From: Burkholderia stabilis
Lineage (GTDB): Bacteria > Pseudomonadota > Gammaproteobacteria > Burkholderiales > Burkholderiaceae
Direction of reading: 5' to 3'
DNA length: 64,000 bases
NCBI RefSeq assembly: GCF_001742165.1
Contig: NZ_CP016442.1
Location: forward strand, 1 to 64,000
The notes under the pieces are model-generated. The model was not told where the DNA came from. It ran no database searches and saw only the letters and a list, made by a program, of their open reading frames with translations. Below, in pieces: positions 8,530 through 17,885 of this stretch. Position 1 is the first letter of the stretch. Each line of letters begins with the position of its first letter. The translations under genes were made by a program, and so were the position numbers.

Positions 8530-8921
8530 GGAGCATGGGGCCGGAGCAGAAGCCGGAGCGCTGGTTCTGGTCGAGCGCGAAGCGCGGGATCAGCGCAGGG
8601 GCTGAAGCGCCCACTCTGGCTGATTGTGAAGCATGGGACCGGAGTGAGCGCTAAAGCGCCAACTCTGGTCGATCGCGAAGCATGGGACCGGGGTGAGCGC
8701 TAAAGCACCAACTCTGGTCGATCGCGAAGCATGGGACCGGAGTAAGCGCTAAAGCCCCAACTCTGGTCGACTGCGAAGCATGGGACCGGAGTAAGCGCTA
8801 AAGCGCCAACTCTGGTCGACCGCGAAGCATGGGACCGGAGTGAGCACTAAAGCGCCAACTCTGGTCGACCGCGAAGCATGGGACCAGAGTAAGCGCTAAA
8901 GCGCTAACTCTGGTCGACAGG
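8530..8921. repeat. 49-bp tandem repeat array, eight copies
   Basis: Eight head-to-tail copies of exactly 49 bp start at 8530, 8579, 8628, 8677, 8726, 8775, 8824 and 8873; the first two are diverged. The consensus contains GAAGCATGGGACC, then AGCGCTAAAGCGCC, then AACTCTGGTCGA. ACTCTGGTC of one copy pairs with GACCRGAGT of the next, and AGCGCT/AGCGCY forms a second hairpin, so the array can fold into serial stem-loops. It ends 7 bp before the alpha/beta hydrolase start. The rest of 8420-8529 shows no gene. Confidence 0.92.
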
Positions 8922-8928
8922 AGACAGG

Positions 8929-9972
8929 ATGACGATTTCGAACGAAGGCGGCGGCGCGGCGCGACGCGATCGCGCGGCAGACGCGCTGCCACCCGAGCCG
9001 GTGACGCTGCGCGCAGCCGACGGCTATGCACTGCGCGGCCACGTGTGGCGACATCGCGGCAGCGGCGGCGCCGCGCGCCCCGTGACGGTCGTCAATTGCG
9101 CGACGTCGGTGCGCTGCGATTATTACTTCCGTTTCGCAGCCTGGCTGTTCGCGCAGGGGCGCGACGTGCTCGTCTACGACTATCGCGGCATCGGCGGGTC
9201 GCGCCCCGCGCGGCTCGCGACGCTGCGCGCGAACTGGCTCGACTGGGGGCAGCTCGATTGCGAAGCGGCGCTGCAATACGCGCGCGACGCGTTTCCGGGC
9301 CAGCCGATCGACGTCGTCGCGCACAGCATCGGCGGCTGCCTGCTCGGGCTCGCGGCATCGAACGTGCACGTGCGGCATGCGGTGACCGTCGGTGCGCAGT
9401 ATGCGTACTGGCGCGATTACCTGCCGGCCGAACGGCGGCGCATGTGGTGGAAGTGGCACGTTGCGATGCCGGCGCTCGCGGCCGTGTTCGGCTACGTGCC
9501 CGCGAAGCGGCTCGGCTGGATGGAGGACACGCCGCGCGGCGTCGCGCTGTCGTGGTCGCGCGCGCAGCCGCGTTTCGAGGACGGCTACATCGGCGGCGTG
9601 CTCGATGAAAGTACCGTGAGCCGCGTGGCGCTGCCCGCGCGCTTCGCGGGGCTGTCCGCGCCGATGCTCGCGATCGGCATCGACGACGACGCGTTCGGCA
9701 CGGTCGCCGCGATCGAGCGGCTGGTCGGCTACTACACGGGCAGCGACGTGACGCACCTGCGGATCGCGCCGCGCGACATCGGCGTCGACGCGATCGGCCA
9801 TTTTGCGTTTTTCCACAGCCGCTTCACCGACACGCTGTGGCCGGTCGCGCTGTACTGGCTGCAACACGGCGTGCTGCCGGCCGATGCGCCGGGCAGCGTG
9901 CACGCGCTGCATCCGGCGTCGCATGCGCGGGGGACGGGCAGCGGCGTGCCGGGCGTCGCCGCGAACGGTTGA
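8929..9972 (+). CDS. Alpha/beta hydrolase
   Basis: A 347-residue alpha/beta hydrolase of the serine aminopeptidase/lysophospholipase-like type. The nucleophile elbow is VAHSIGGCLLG, the preceding strand carries VYDYRGIGGS, and a C-terminal GHFAFFH supplies the likely catalytic histidine. The start ATG at 8929 follows AGGAGACAGG. The ribosome-binding site directly abuts the 49-bp repeat array, which must be transcribed or must separate the gene from its promoter. The substrate is unknown; a fatty-acid ester or peptide is inferred only from the fold. Confidence 0.85.
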   Translation: MTISNEGGGAARRDRAADALPPEPVTLRAADGYALRGHVWRHRGSGGAARPVTVVNCATSVRCDYYFRFAAWLFAQGRDVLVYDYRGIGGSRPARLATLRANWLDWGQLDCEAALQYARDAFPGQPIDVVAHSIGGCLLGLAASNVHVRHAVTVGAQYAYWRDYLPAERRRMWWKWHVAMPALAAVFGYVPAKRLGWMEDTPRGVALSWSRAQPRFEDGYIGGVLDESTVSRVALPARFAGLSAPMLAIGIDDDAFGTVAAIERLVGYYTGSDVTHLRIAPRDIGVDAIGHFAFFHSRFTDTLWPVALYWLQHGVLPADAPGSVHALHPASHARGTGSGVPGVAANG

Positions 9973-10155
9973 CGCGCTGCGGCCGAGCAACGCGGCGCAT
10001 GCGCGGCACGTTGCCGGGCGCGGCGTTCGAATTGCGTTCGTGAAGCTTCGCTCGTTCGATGTGCGCGCAGCGATATGCGTGAACGCCGGTTCATGCTCAT
10101 GCGCGATCGATTAACATCGGTCGTTTCATTCCACAGCACAGGCTGCCGCGCGCCG

Positions 10156-10911
10156 ATGTCCATTCCGTCCGATTCCGCTTCTCCGGTCGAAACGCCTCGC
10201 GCGTGGCGCGTGCACATGCTCTACGTGCCGCCTGCCGCGGCCCGCGCGGGCGTGCGGGTCGCCCGCATCGATTTCGACTGGCGCGTGCCGCTCGCATCAC
10301 CGGCCTATGCGGCGCTGAGCGACGGCGAGCGCGCGCGTGCAGCGCGCTTCCTGCGTCACGAGGATGCGGTGCGCAGCGCCGCGACGCGCGCTGCGCTGCG
10401 TGACGTGCTCGGCGCGGCCCTCGGTGTTGCGCCGCACGCGGTCGCGCTCGTCGTCGACGAATCGGGGCGGCCGTCGCCGGACCCCGCACATCGCACGGAA
10501 CTCGATTTCAACGTGTCGCACGCCGGCGATCATGCGTTGCTCGCGTGGGCCCCGGCGGGGCGCGTCGGCGTCGATATCGAGTGCTGCAACCGCGCGACCG
10601 ACTGGCGCGCGCTGACGCGCGAAGTCTGCGCGCCGGCCGAGGCCGACTATCTCGACAGCCTGCCGTCCGCGGCGCGCGCAGAGGCGTTCATGCGCGTGTG
10701 GTCGGCGAAGGAGGCGCTGCTCAAGGCGCTTGGCACGGGCATCGTCGGCGGGCTGCGCGCGTTTGCGGTCGTGCCGCCGCGCGATACGACCACACCCGCG
10801 ACGATCATCGTCGAGCCGGCCGCGCCCGCTGCCGGCGTGGCGGCATTCGATGCCGCGTGGCTCGACGCGGCGCCCGGCTACGCGGCATGCGTCGCGTGGA
10901 CGCACACGTGA
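10156..10911 (+). CDS. 4'-phosphopantetheinyl transferase superfamily protein
   Basis: A product of about 251 residues with the two Mg/CoA-binding signatures of the Sfp-type family, GVDIE in the middle and WSAKEALLKALG about 45 residues later. Such enzymes transfer phosphopantetheine from CoA to carrier proteins of fatty-acid, polyketide or peptide synthases. The start at 10156 (MSIPSD) is preferred over 10075, which would add 27 low-complexity residues. It is monocistronic. The carrier-protein partner is not in the window. Confidence 0.88.
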   Translation: MSIPSDSASPVETPRAWRVHMLYVPPAAARAGVRVARIDFDWRVPLASPAYAALSDGERARAARFLRHEDAVRSAATRAALRDVLGAALGVAPHAVALVVDESGRPSPDPAHRTELDFNVSHAGDHALLAWAPAGRVGVDIECCNRATDWRALTREVCAPAEADYLDSLPSAARAEAFMRVWSAKEALLKALGTGIVGGLRAFAVVPPRDTTTPATIIVEPAAPAAGVAAFDAAWLDAAPGYAACVAWTHT

Positions 10912-10942
10912 GCCTGCTTCACCGCGCGTCGATCGGCGCTGG

Positions 10943-11872
10943 TCATTCGAGCGGTGCGTCGTTCGGCGCCGCATAGCGCGCCTTGATCACGTCGCTCATC
11001 GGGAAGTCGAACGACAACCCCTTCGGCGGCACCGGCTTCATGAACCACTTGTCGTACAGCACGTTGATCTCGCCGCTCTTCATCAGTTGCACGAGCACGC
11101 CGTCGACGAGCGCCTTGAACTGCGGATCGTCCTTGCGCAGCATGAACCCGTAGGCTTCCGACGATTGCGGCGTGCCGACGATCCGCCAGTCGGCCGGTTT
11201 CGCGGCCAGCTGGCGCACGCCCGCGAGCAGCACGTCGTCCATCATGTACGCGGCCGCGCGGCCCGATTCGAGCGTGAGGCGTCCTTCGCCGTAGTCCTTC
11301 GCGCTGATGATCTGCATGTTCATCTTCTTTTCCTCGTTCATCTTGCGCAGCAGGCGTTCGGACGTCGTGCCCTGGTTCGTCACGACCGTCTTGCCGGCGA
11401 GATCGGGGAAGTCGCGGATGCCCGAGTTCGTCCGCGTGAGCAGGCGCGTCGTCGCGACGAAGAAGGTCGTCGCGAACGCGACCTGCGCATGACGCGCGGC
11501 GAGGTTGGTCGTCACGCCGCATTCGAGATCGACGGTGCCGTTCTGCACGAGCGGGATGCGGTTCTGCGACGTGACGGGAATGAAGCGCACCTGCAGGTCG
11601 GGCTTGCCGGTGCGCGCTTTCACGGCGGCGATCACGCGGTCGCACAGGTCCTGCGAGAAGCCGATCACCTTGCCGCTCGCATCGACGTAGGAGAACGGCA
11701 CCGACGTTTCGCGGTGGCCGATCGAGATCAGGTTGTTCTGCCGGATCTTCTCGAGCGTGCCCGACAGCGGCTGCGCGGCGAGCGAGGCGCCGCACGCGAG
11801 CGCGCAGGCGGTGACGAACAGGCTGCGGCCGAGCAGGGCGGCGAAACGGAGCGGAAGGGGCGGGAAGTTCAT
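10943..11872 (-). CDS. Amino-acid ABC transporter substrate-binding protein
   Basis: A 309-residue periplasmic binding protein of family 3 (GltI/AatJ-like, glutamate/aspartate). Its cleavable signal peptide ends near CGASLAAQ, and SYVDASGKVIGFSQDLCDRV marks the mature domain. The start at 11872 (MNFPPL) has AAGGAA upstream; a 42-residue extension to 11998 is rejected. It is divergent from hutH and shares the intergenic region with the HutC operators. No permease or ATPase gene is adjacent. Since glutamate is the end product of the hut pathway, a linked role is possible but inferred. Confidence 0.85.
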   Translation of the reverse strand: MNFPPLPLRFAALLGRSLFVTACALACGASLAAQPLSGTLEKIRQNNLISIGHRETSVPFSYVDASGKVIGFSQDLCDRVIAAVKARTGKPDLQVRFIPVTSQNRIPLVQNGTVDLECGVTTNLAARHAQVAFATTFFVATTRLLTRTNSGIRDFPDLAGKTVVTNQGTTSERLLRKMNEEKKMNMQIISAKDYGEGRLTLESGRAAAYMMDDVLLAGVRQLAAKPADWRIVGTPQSSEAYGFMLRKDDPQFKALVDGVLVQLMKSGEINVLYDKWFMKPVPPKGLSFDFPMSDVIKARYAAPNDAPLE

Positions 11873-12020
11873 GGCAGGGGTTCCTTGGCGAGTGGTGATC
11901 CGTATGTTGCCAAAAACAAAATAATTGCAACATATGTTAATAGCCGGGTTGCGCTGGCCAACCCGACGGACTGCACCGGACATCAGGGAAACTCCCAAGT
12001 CGAAAACAGCGAAAAACGGG

Positions 12021-12049
12021 TTGTCTAGACAAGTTCGGGTGGCTACACT
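12021..12049 (+). promoter_or_regulatory. hut promoter with overlapping HutC operator 1
   Basis: TTGTCTAGACAA (12021-12032) is a perfect palindrome of the HutC/GntR operator type. Its first six bases also serve as a -35 hexamer, followed by 17 bases and a TACACT -10 (12044-12049). A repressor bound here would cover the -35, the classical arrangement for HutC repression relieved by urocanate. Confidence 0.75.
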
Positions 12050-12064
12050 TCAAACCACTCCGAA

Positions 12065-12078
12065 CTTGTCTAGACAGG
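12065..12078 (+). promoter_or_regulatory. HutC operator 2
   Basis: CTTGTCTAGACAGG repeats the operator core TTGTCTAGACA between the predicted transcription start (about 12056) and the hutH ATG at 12088. The two sites are centred about four helical turns apart, suggesting cooperative binding or roadblock repression. Confidence 0.75.
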
Positions 12079-12087
12079 ATTGCTCAC

Positions 12088-13611
12088 ATGATTACGTTGA
12101 CCCCCGGCCACCTGACCCTCCCGCAACTGCGCCAGATCGCACGCGAATCCGTGCAACTGACGCTCGACCCGGCCAGCTTCGCGAAGATCGACGCCGGCGC
12201 GAAGGCCGTTGCCGACATCGCCGCGAAGGGCGAGCCGGCTTACGGCATCAACACGGGCTTCGGTCGCCTGGCCAGCACGCACATCCCGCACGACCAGCTC
12301 GAACTGCTGCAGAAGAACCTCGTGCTGTCGCACGCGGTCGGCGTCGGCGAGCCGATGGCGCGCTCGTCGGTGCGCCTGCTGATGGCGCTGAAGCTGTCGA
12401 GCCTCGGCCGCGGCCACTCGGGCATCCGTCGCGAAGTGATGGACGCGCTGATCACGCTGTTCAACGCCGACGTGTTGCCGCTGATCCCGGTGAAGGGCTC
12501 GGTCGGCGCATCGGGCGACCTCGCGCCGCTCGCGCACATGTCGGCCGTGCTGCTGGGCGTCGGCGAAGTGTTCATCCGTGGCGAGCGTGCAAGCGCGCTG
12601 GACGGTCTGCGCGTTGCAGGCCTCGCGCCGCTGACGCTGCAGGCGAAGGAAGGCCTCGCGCTGCTGAACGGCACGCAGGCATCGACCGCGCTGGCGCTCG
12701 ACAACATGTTCGCGATCGAAGATCTGTACCGCACGGCGCTCGTCGCCGGCGCGCTGTCGGTCGACGCGGCCGCCGGCTCGGTGAAGCCGTTCGACGCGCG
12801 CATCCACGAACTGCGCGGCCATCAAGGCCAGATCGTCGCGGCTGCGGCGTACCGCGACCTGCTCGAAGGCTCGCCGATCAACCAGTCGCACCGCGACTGC
12901 GACAAGGTGCAGGACCCGTACAGCCTGCGCTGCCAGCCGCAGGTGATGGGCGCGTGCCTGGACCAGATGCGCCATGCGGCCGACGTGCTGCTGATCGAAG
13001 CGAACGCCGTGTCGGACAACCCGCTGATCTTCCCGGATACCGGCGAAGTGCTGTCGGGCGGCAACTTCCACGCGGAACCGGTTGCGTTCGCGGCCGACAA
13101 CCTCGCGCTGGCTGCATCGGAAATCGGCGCGCTGGCCGAGCGCCGCATCGCGCTCCTGATCGACGCGACGCTGTCGGGCCTGCCCCCGTTCCTCGTACGG
13201 GACGGCGGCGTGAACTCGGGCTTCATGATCGCGCACGTGACGGCTGCCGCACTGGCATCGGAAAACAAGACGCTCGCACACCCGGCGTCGGTCGACTCGC
13301 TGCCGACCTCGGCAAACCAGGAAGACCACGTGTCGATGGCGACGTTCGCCGCGCGCAAGCTCGCCGACATCGCCGACAACACGAAGCACATCCTCGCGAT
13401 CGAACTGCTGGCCGCCGCCCAGGGCGTCGACCTGCGCGCGCCGTACCACACGAGCCCGAAGCTGGCGCCCGTGATGGAAACGATCCGCGGCAAGGTCGCG
13501 CACTACGAGCTCGACCACTACTTCGCGCCGGACATCGCGGCAATCGCGAAGCTGGTCGGCGAGCGCGCGTTCGCGAAGGTCAGCCCGTTCTCGTTCGCAT
13601 CGGAACAGTAA
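12088..13611 (+). CDS. hutH: Histidine ammonia-lyase
   Basis: The 507-residue enzyme deaminates L-histidine to trans-urocanate, the first step of histidine catabolism. [14 protein letters not shown] contains the Ala-Ser-Gly triad (residues 141-143) that cyclises to the MIO prosthetic group. Other family blocks are YGINTGFG near the N-terminus and NQEDHVSM in the C-terminal half. It is the first gene of hutHCUDIFG and lies directly behind two HutC operators. hutC follows after 4 bp. Confidence 0.97.
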   Translation: MITLTPGHLTLPQLRQIARESVQLTLDPASFAKIDAGAKAVADIAAKGEPAYGINTGFGRLASTHIPHDQLELLQKNLVLSHAVGVGEPMARSSVRLLMALKLSSLGRGHSGIRREVMDALITLFNADVLPLIPVKGSVGASGDLAPLAHMSAVLLGVGEVFIRGERASALDGLRVAGLAPLTLQAKEGLALLNGTQASTALALDNMFAIEDLYRTALVAGALSVDAAAGSVKPFDARIHELRGHQGQIVAAAAYRDLLEGSPINQSHRDCDKVQDPYSLRCQPQVMGACLDQMRHAADVLLIEANAVSDNPLIFPDTGEVLSGGNFHAEPVAFAADNLALAASEIGALAERRIALLIDATLSGLPPFLVRDGGVNSGFMIAHVTAAALASENKTLAHPASVDSLPTSANQEDHVSMATFAARKLADIADNTKHILAIELLAAAQGVDLRAPYHTSPKLAPVMETIRGKVAHYELDHYFAPDIAAIAKLVGERAFAKVSPFSFASEQ

Positions 13612-13615
13612 GCCC

Positions 13616-14311
13616 ATGAGCGCGCCGGTCTACCAGGAGATCAAGGATTTCATCCTGGCCCGCATCCACGCAGGCGAGTGGGAGGAGGGCGATCAGGTGC
13701 CGTCCGAGAACGAGCTGGCGCGCGAGTTCAAGGTTGCGCGCATGACCGTCAACCGCGCGCTGCGCGAGTTGACGGCCGAGCAGGTGCTCACGCGCATGAA
13801 GGGCGCCGGCACCTACGTCGCGCGGCCGAAGTACGAGTCGACGCTGGTGGCGATCCGCAGCATCTCGGAAGAAGTCGGCGCGCGCGGGCATGCCTATCAA
13901 GCCAGCGTGCTCGGCCTCGAGACGATCCGCGCCGACGAGGCGCTCGCCGACGAGATGCAGGTGGCCGTGCGCGCGAAGCTGTTTCATTCGCAGGTGCTGC
14001 ACTTCGAGAACGGCGAGCCGGTGCAGCTTGAAGAGCGGTGGGTGAATCCGGCGGTCGCGCCGGATTACGCCGAGCAGGATTTCACGAACACGACGCCGAA
14101 CCTGTACCTGATGCGCGCGGCTCCGCTGCAGCGCGTCGAGTATCGGATCGAAGCGGCGGCCCCGGCGCCGGAGCGGCGCGAGCAGCTGCGGATGGACGAC
14201 GTCGAACCGTGTCTGGTTTTACATCGGCGCACCTGGTCGCAGGGCGTCGTCGCCTCGGTGGCGAATCTGTGGCATCCCGGCAGCCGTTATCGCTTCACCG
14301 GGCATTTCTGA
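13616..14311 (+). CDS. hutC: Histidine utilization repressor
   Basis: A 231-residue GntR-family repressor of the HutC subfamily. The N-terminal winged helix carries GDQVPSENELAREFKVARMT, followed by a UTRA ligand-binding domain (LYLMRAAPLQRVEYRIEA). In the known family, urocanate is the inducer that releases it from DNA. It lies inside the operon it should control, so repression is autoregulated through the TTGTCTAGACAA sites upstream of hutH. Confidence 0.95.
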   Translation: MSAPVYQEIKDFILARIHAGEWEEGDQVPSENELAREFKVARMTVNRALRELTAEQVLTRMKGAGTYVARPKYESTLVAIRSISEEVGARGHAYQASVLGLETIRADEALADEMQVAVRAKLFHSQVLHFENGEPVQLEERWVNPAVAPDYAEQDFTNTTPNLYLMRAAPLQRVEYRIEAAAPAPERREQLRMDDVEPCLVLHRRTWSQGVVASVANLWHPGSRYRFTGHF

Positions 14312-14350
14312 TTCCTATTTGATATTCATTTTCCTTCGGGAGCAGTCGTC

Positions 14351-16039
14351 ATGAACCATCCGAAACACATCGATCCCCGTCTCGATCCGACGCGCACGAT
14401 CCGCGCGCCGCGCGGCAGCGAGAAGACCTGCAAGACCTGGCTGGCCGAAGCGGCCTACCGGATGATCCAGAACAACCTCGACCCGGAAGTCGCCGAGCAT
14501 CCGCACGCGCTCGTCGTGTACGGCGGCATCGGCCGCGCGGCGCGCAACTGGGAATGCTACGACCAGATCCTCGCATCGCTGAAGGATCTCGAAGAGAACG
14601 AGACGCTGCTGATCCAGTCGGGCAAGCCGGTCGGTGTGTTCCGCACGCACAAGGATGCGCCGCGCGTGCTGCTCGCGAACTCGAACCTCGTGCCGCACTG
14701 GGCGAACTGGGATCACTTCCACGAGCTCGACCGCAAGGGCCTGATGATGTACGGCCAGATGACGGCCGGCAGCTGGATCTACATCGGCAGCCAGGGCATC
14801 GTTCAGGGCACCTATGAAACTTTCTTCTCGGTTGCGAACCAGCACTTCAACGGCGATCCGTCGGGCCGCTGGATCCTGACGGGCGGCCTGGGCGGGATGG
14901 GCGGCGCGCAGCCGCTCGCCGCGACGATGGCCGGCTTCTCGATGATCGCGGTCGAATGCGACGAGACGCGCATCGACTTCCGCCTGAAGACGCGCTACGT
15001 CGACAAGAAGGCGACGACGCTCGACGAAGCGCTCGGCATGATCGAGGAAGCGAAGCGCGACGGCAAGCCGGTGTCGATCGGCCTGCTCGGCAACGCGGCC
15101 GACGTGTTCGCGGAACTCGTCACGCGCGGCATCACGCCGGATTGCGTGACCGACCAGACGAGCGCGCACGACCCGATCAACGGCTACCTGCCGCAAGGCT
15201 GGACCGTCGCGCAATGGCGCGAGGCGCAGAAGGTCGATCCGCAAAGCATCGTGAAGGTCGCGAAGCAGTCGATGGCCGTCCAGGTGCGCGCGATGCTGGC
15301 GCTGCAGGAACGCGGCGCGGCCACGCTCGACTACGGCAACAACATCCGCCAGATGGCGCTGGAAATGGGCGTCGAGAACGCATTCGACTTCCCGGGCTTC
15401 GTGCCGGCGTACATCCGCCCGCTGTTCTGCGAAGGCAAGGGCCCGTTCCGCTGGGTCGCGCTGTCCGGCGATCCGGAAGACATCTACAAGACCGACCAGA
15501 AGGTGAAGGAGCTGATCCCCGACGATCCGCACCTGCACAACTGGCTCGACATGGCACGTGAGCGCATCGCGTTCCAGGGCCTGCCGGCACGGATCTGCTG
15601 GGTCGGCGTGAAGGATCGCTATCGTCTCGGCCAGGCGTTCAACGAGATGGTCAAGAACGGCGAACTGAAGGCGCCGATCGTGATCGGCCGCGACCACCTC
15701 GACACCGGTTCGGTCGCCAGCCCGAACCGCGAGACGGAATCGATGAAGGACGGTTCGGACGCCGTCAGCGACTGGCCGCTGCTGAACGCACTGCTGAACA
15801 CGGCAGGCGGCGCATCGTGGGTGTCGCTGCACCACGGCGGCGGTGTCGGCATGGGCTTCTCGCAGCACTCGGGCGTCGTGATCGTCGCCGACGGTACCGC
15901 TGAAGCGCACGAGCGTCTCGGTCGCGTGCTGCTGAACGACCCGGCGACGGGCGTGATGCGCCATGCGGATGCCGGCTACGAACTCGCGCAGCAGACGGCC
16001 CGCGAAGCCGGCCTGAAGTTGCCGATGCTCGGCCGCTGA
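14351..16039 (+). CDS. hutU: Urocanate hydratase
   Basis: The 562-residue urocanase converts urocanate to 4-imidazolone-5-propionate using tightly bound NAD. Length and blocks such as [14 protein letters not shown] and [15 protein letters not shown] match the family along its whole length. The start ATG at 14351 follows TTCGGGAGCAG. hutD begins 2 bp after its stop. Confidence 0.97.
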   Translation: MNHPKHIDPRLDPTRTIRAPRGSEKTCKTWLAEAAYRMIQNNLDPEVAEHPHALVVYGGIGRAARNWECYDQILASLKDLEENETLLIQSGKPVGVFRTHKDAPRVLLANSNLVPHWANWDHFHELDRKGLMMYGQMTAGSWIYIGSQGIVQGTYETFFSVANQHFNGDPSGRWILTGGLGGMGGAQPLAATMAGFSMIAVECDETRIDFRLKTRYVDKKATTLDEALGMIEEAKRDGKPVSIGLLGNAADVFAELVTRGITPDCVTDQTSAHDPINGYLPQGWTVAQWREAQKVDPQSIVKVAKQSMAVQVRAMLALQERGAATLDYGNNIRQMALEMGVENAFDFPGFVPAYIRPLFCEGKGPFRWVALSGDPEDIYKTDQKVKELIPDDPHLHNWLDMARERIAFQGLPARICWVGVKDRYRLGQAFNEMVKNGELKAPIVIGRDHLDTGSVASPNRETESMKDGSDAVSDWPLLNALLNTAGGASWVSLHHGGGVGMGFSQHSGVVIVADGTAEAHERLGRVLLNDPATGVMRHADAGYELAQQTAREAGLKLPMLGR

Positions 16040-16041
16040 GC

Positions 16042-16653
16042 ATGACGGCGCTCGACCAGGCGCCGGTGAACGCGACGATGATCCGCGCAGCGGATCTCGT
16101 CGCGTCGCCGTGGAAGAACGGCGGCGGCGTGACGCGCGAGATCGGCGCCTGGCCGCCCGGCGCCGCGCTCGACGCATTCGCGTGGCGCGTGAGCGTCGCG
16201 GACGTCGGCGCGGCCGGGCCGTTTTCGCGTTTCGACGGCATCGACCGCACGCTCGTGCTGCTGTCCGGCGCGGGCATGACGCTCGCCGAAACGGGCGGTG
16301 CGCGCCACGTGCTCGACACGCCGCTCGCCCGCGCGGATTTTGCGGGCGAGGCGGCGATCGACGCGACGCTGCACGACGGCGCGACGCGCGATTTCAACCT
16401 GATGACGCGCCGCTCGGCCGCGCGCGGCACGCTGGACGTGTGGCGCGCAGGCACGTATCGCATCGGGCGCGCGGATACCGTGCTGCTGTTCGGTGCGGCC
16501 GGCGCCGTCGGCGTCGACATTGACGGCGCGCACTACGCACTGGAAGAAATGGACACGTTGCGGCTCGACGGGCTGCAACGTGCGTTTGACGTCGTCGTGA
16601 GCGGGGGCGGCGCGCTGCTGGCCGTCTCGCTCGCCGTCGGCGCACGAGACTGA
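16042..16653 (+). CDS. hutD: HutD family protein
   Basis: A 203-residue cupin-like HutD. The opening [13 protein letters not shown] and [16 protein letters not shown] are conserved in the family. In Pseudomonas, HutD is not catalytic in the pathway and is thought to set an upper limit on hut activity, possibly by sensing urocanate. It sits between hutU and hutI with 2-bp and 4-bp gaps, so it is translated as part of the operon. Confidence 0.92.
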   Translation: MTALDQAPVNATMIRAADLVASPWKNGGGVTREIGAWPPGAALDAFAWRVSVADVGAAGPFSRFDGIDRTLVLLSGAGMTLAETGGARHVLDTPLARADFAGEAAIDATLHDGATRDFNLMTRRSAARGTLDVWRAGTYRIGRADTVLLFGAAGAVGVDIDGAHYALEEMDTLRLDGLQRAFDVVVSGGGALLAVSLAVGARD

Positions 16654-16657
16654 ACGC

Positions 16658-17881
16658 ATGAAACCGACTGTCTGGCATCACCTGAAGCTGTGTCCGCACG
16701 GCCATCCCGACGAGACGATCGACGACGCGGCGATCGCCGTCGACGAAACCGGCACGATCGTCTGGCTCGGCGCGTTCTCCGCGCTGCCGCACGGTTATGC
16801 CCACTGGCAGCGCGAGGATCTGCACGGCGCGTGGGTGACGCCGGGCCTCGTCGATTGCCATACGCACCTGGTGTACGGCGGCACGCGCGCGGATGAATTC
16901 GCGCAGCGTCTCGCGGGCGTCAGCTACGAGGAAATCGCGCGGCAGGGCGGCGGGATCGTGTCGACGGTGCGCGCGACGCGCGCGGCCGACGAGACGACGC
17001 TGTTCGTGCAGGCCGCCGCGCGCCTGCAGCCGCTGCTCGCCGAAGGCGTGACCGCGATCGAGATCAAGTCGGGCTACGGGCTCGACCTCGCGAGCGAGCG
17101 CAAGATGCTGCGCGTCGCGCGCCAGCTCGGCGAGCGCTTCCCGGTCACCGTCTACACGACCTTCCTCGGCGCGCACGCGCTGCCGCCCGAATACGCGGGC
17201 CGTGCGGATGCGTATATCGACGAGGTGTGCGAACGGATGCTGCCGGCGCTGGCCGACGAAGGCCTCGTCGACGCGGTCGACGTGTTCTGCGAACGCATCG
17301 GCTTTTCGCTCGCGCAGACCGAGCGCGTGTTCGAGGCCGCGACGCGGCGCGGGCTGCCCGTGAAGCTGCATGCGGAGCAACTGTCGAACGCGGGCGGCAC
17401 GGCGCTTGCCGCACGCTACCGCGCGCTGTCGGCCGACCACCTCGAATTTCTCGACGAAGCCGGCATCGAGGCAATGAAGGCGGCCGGTACGGTCGCCGTG
17501 TTGCTGCCCGGCGCGTACTACTTCATTCGCGAAACGCAACTGCCGCCGATCGAGCTGCTGCGCAAGCACGGCGTGCCGATCGCGCTTGCGACCGATCACA
17601 ACCCCGGCACGTCGCCGCTCGAATCGCTGCTGCTGACGTTGAACCTCGGCTGCACGCTGTTCCGCATGACGGTGCCCGAGGTGCTGCAGGGCGTCACGCG
17701 CCATGCGGCGGCGGCGCTCGGCCGCGCGGATCGCCACGGCGCGCTCGAAGTCGGGCGTCAGGCGGACTTCGCCGCATGGTCGGTCGGCTCGCTGTCGGAG
17801 CTGGCTTACTGGATCGGCCGCCCGCTGTGCGAGCAAGTCGTGCGCGGCGGGACGACCGTGTTTCGCAGGATGAATGGATAG
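16658..17881 (+). CDS. hutI: Imidazolonepropionase
   Basis: The 407-residue amidohydrolase opens imidazolonepropionate to N-formimino-L-glutamate. Metal-binding signatures are [11 protein letters not shown] at the start of the barrel, [12 protein letters not shown] in the middle, and [12 protein letters not shown] toward the C-terminus. It is preceded by hutD (4 bp gap) and followed by hutF, whose first possible ATG overlaps its stop. Confidence 0.96.
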   Translation: MKPTVWHHLKLCPHGHPDETIDDAAIAVDETGTIVWLGAFSALPHGYAHWQREDLHGAWVTPGLVDCHTHLVYGGTRADEFAQRLAGVSYEEIARQGGGIVSTVRATRAADETTLFVQAAARLQPLLAEGVTAIEIKSGYGLDLASERKMLRVARQLGERFPVTVYTTFLGAHALPPEYAGRADAYIDEVCERMLPALADEGLVDAVDVFCERIGFSLAQTERVFEAATRRGLPVKLHAEQLSNAGGTALAARYRALSADHLEFLDEAGIEAMKAAGTVAVLLPGAYYFIRETQLPPIELLRKHGVPIALATDHNPGTSPLESLLLTLNLGCTLFRMTVPEVLQGVTRHAAAALGRADRHGALEVGRQADFAAWSVGSLSELAYWIGRPLCEQVVRGGTTVFRRMNG

Positions 17882-17885
17882 ACTT

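Noticed and set aside
8530..8921. The 49-bp repeats as a CRISPR array
   Set aside because: The units are contiguous with no spacers and no cas genes are nearby; they are simple tandem repeats.
12070..13617. Long minus-strand ORF opposite hutH
   Set aside because: It is a shadow of hutH in GC-rich DNA; there is no start signal or domain. Similar shadows opposite hutU, hutI, argA and the acyl-CoA dehydrogenase were rejected for the same reason.
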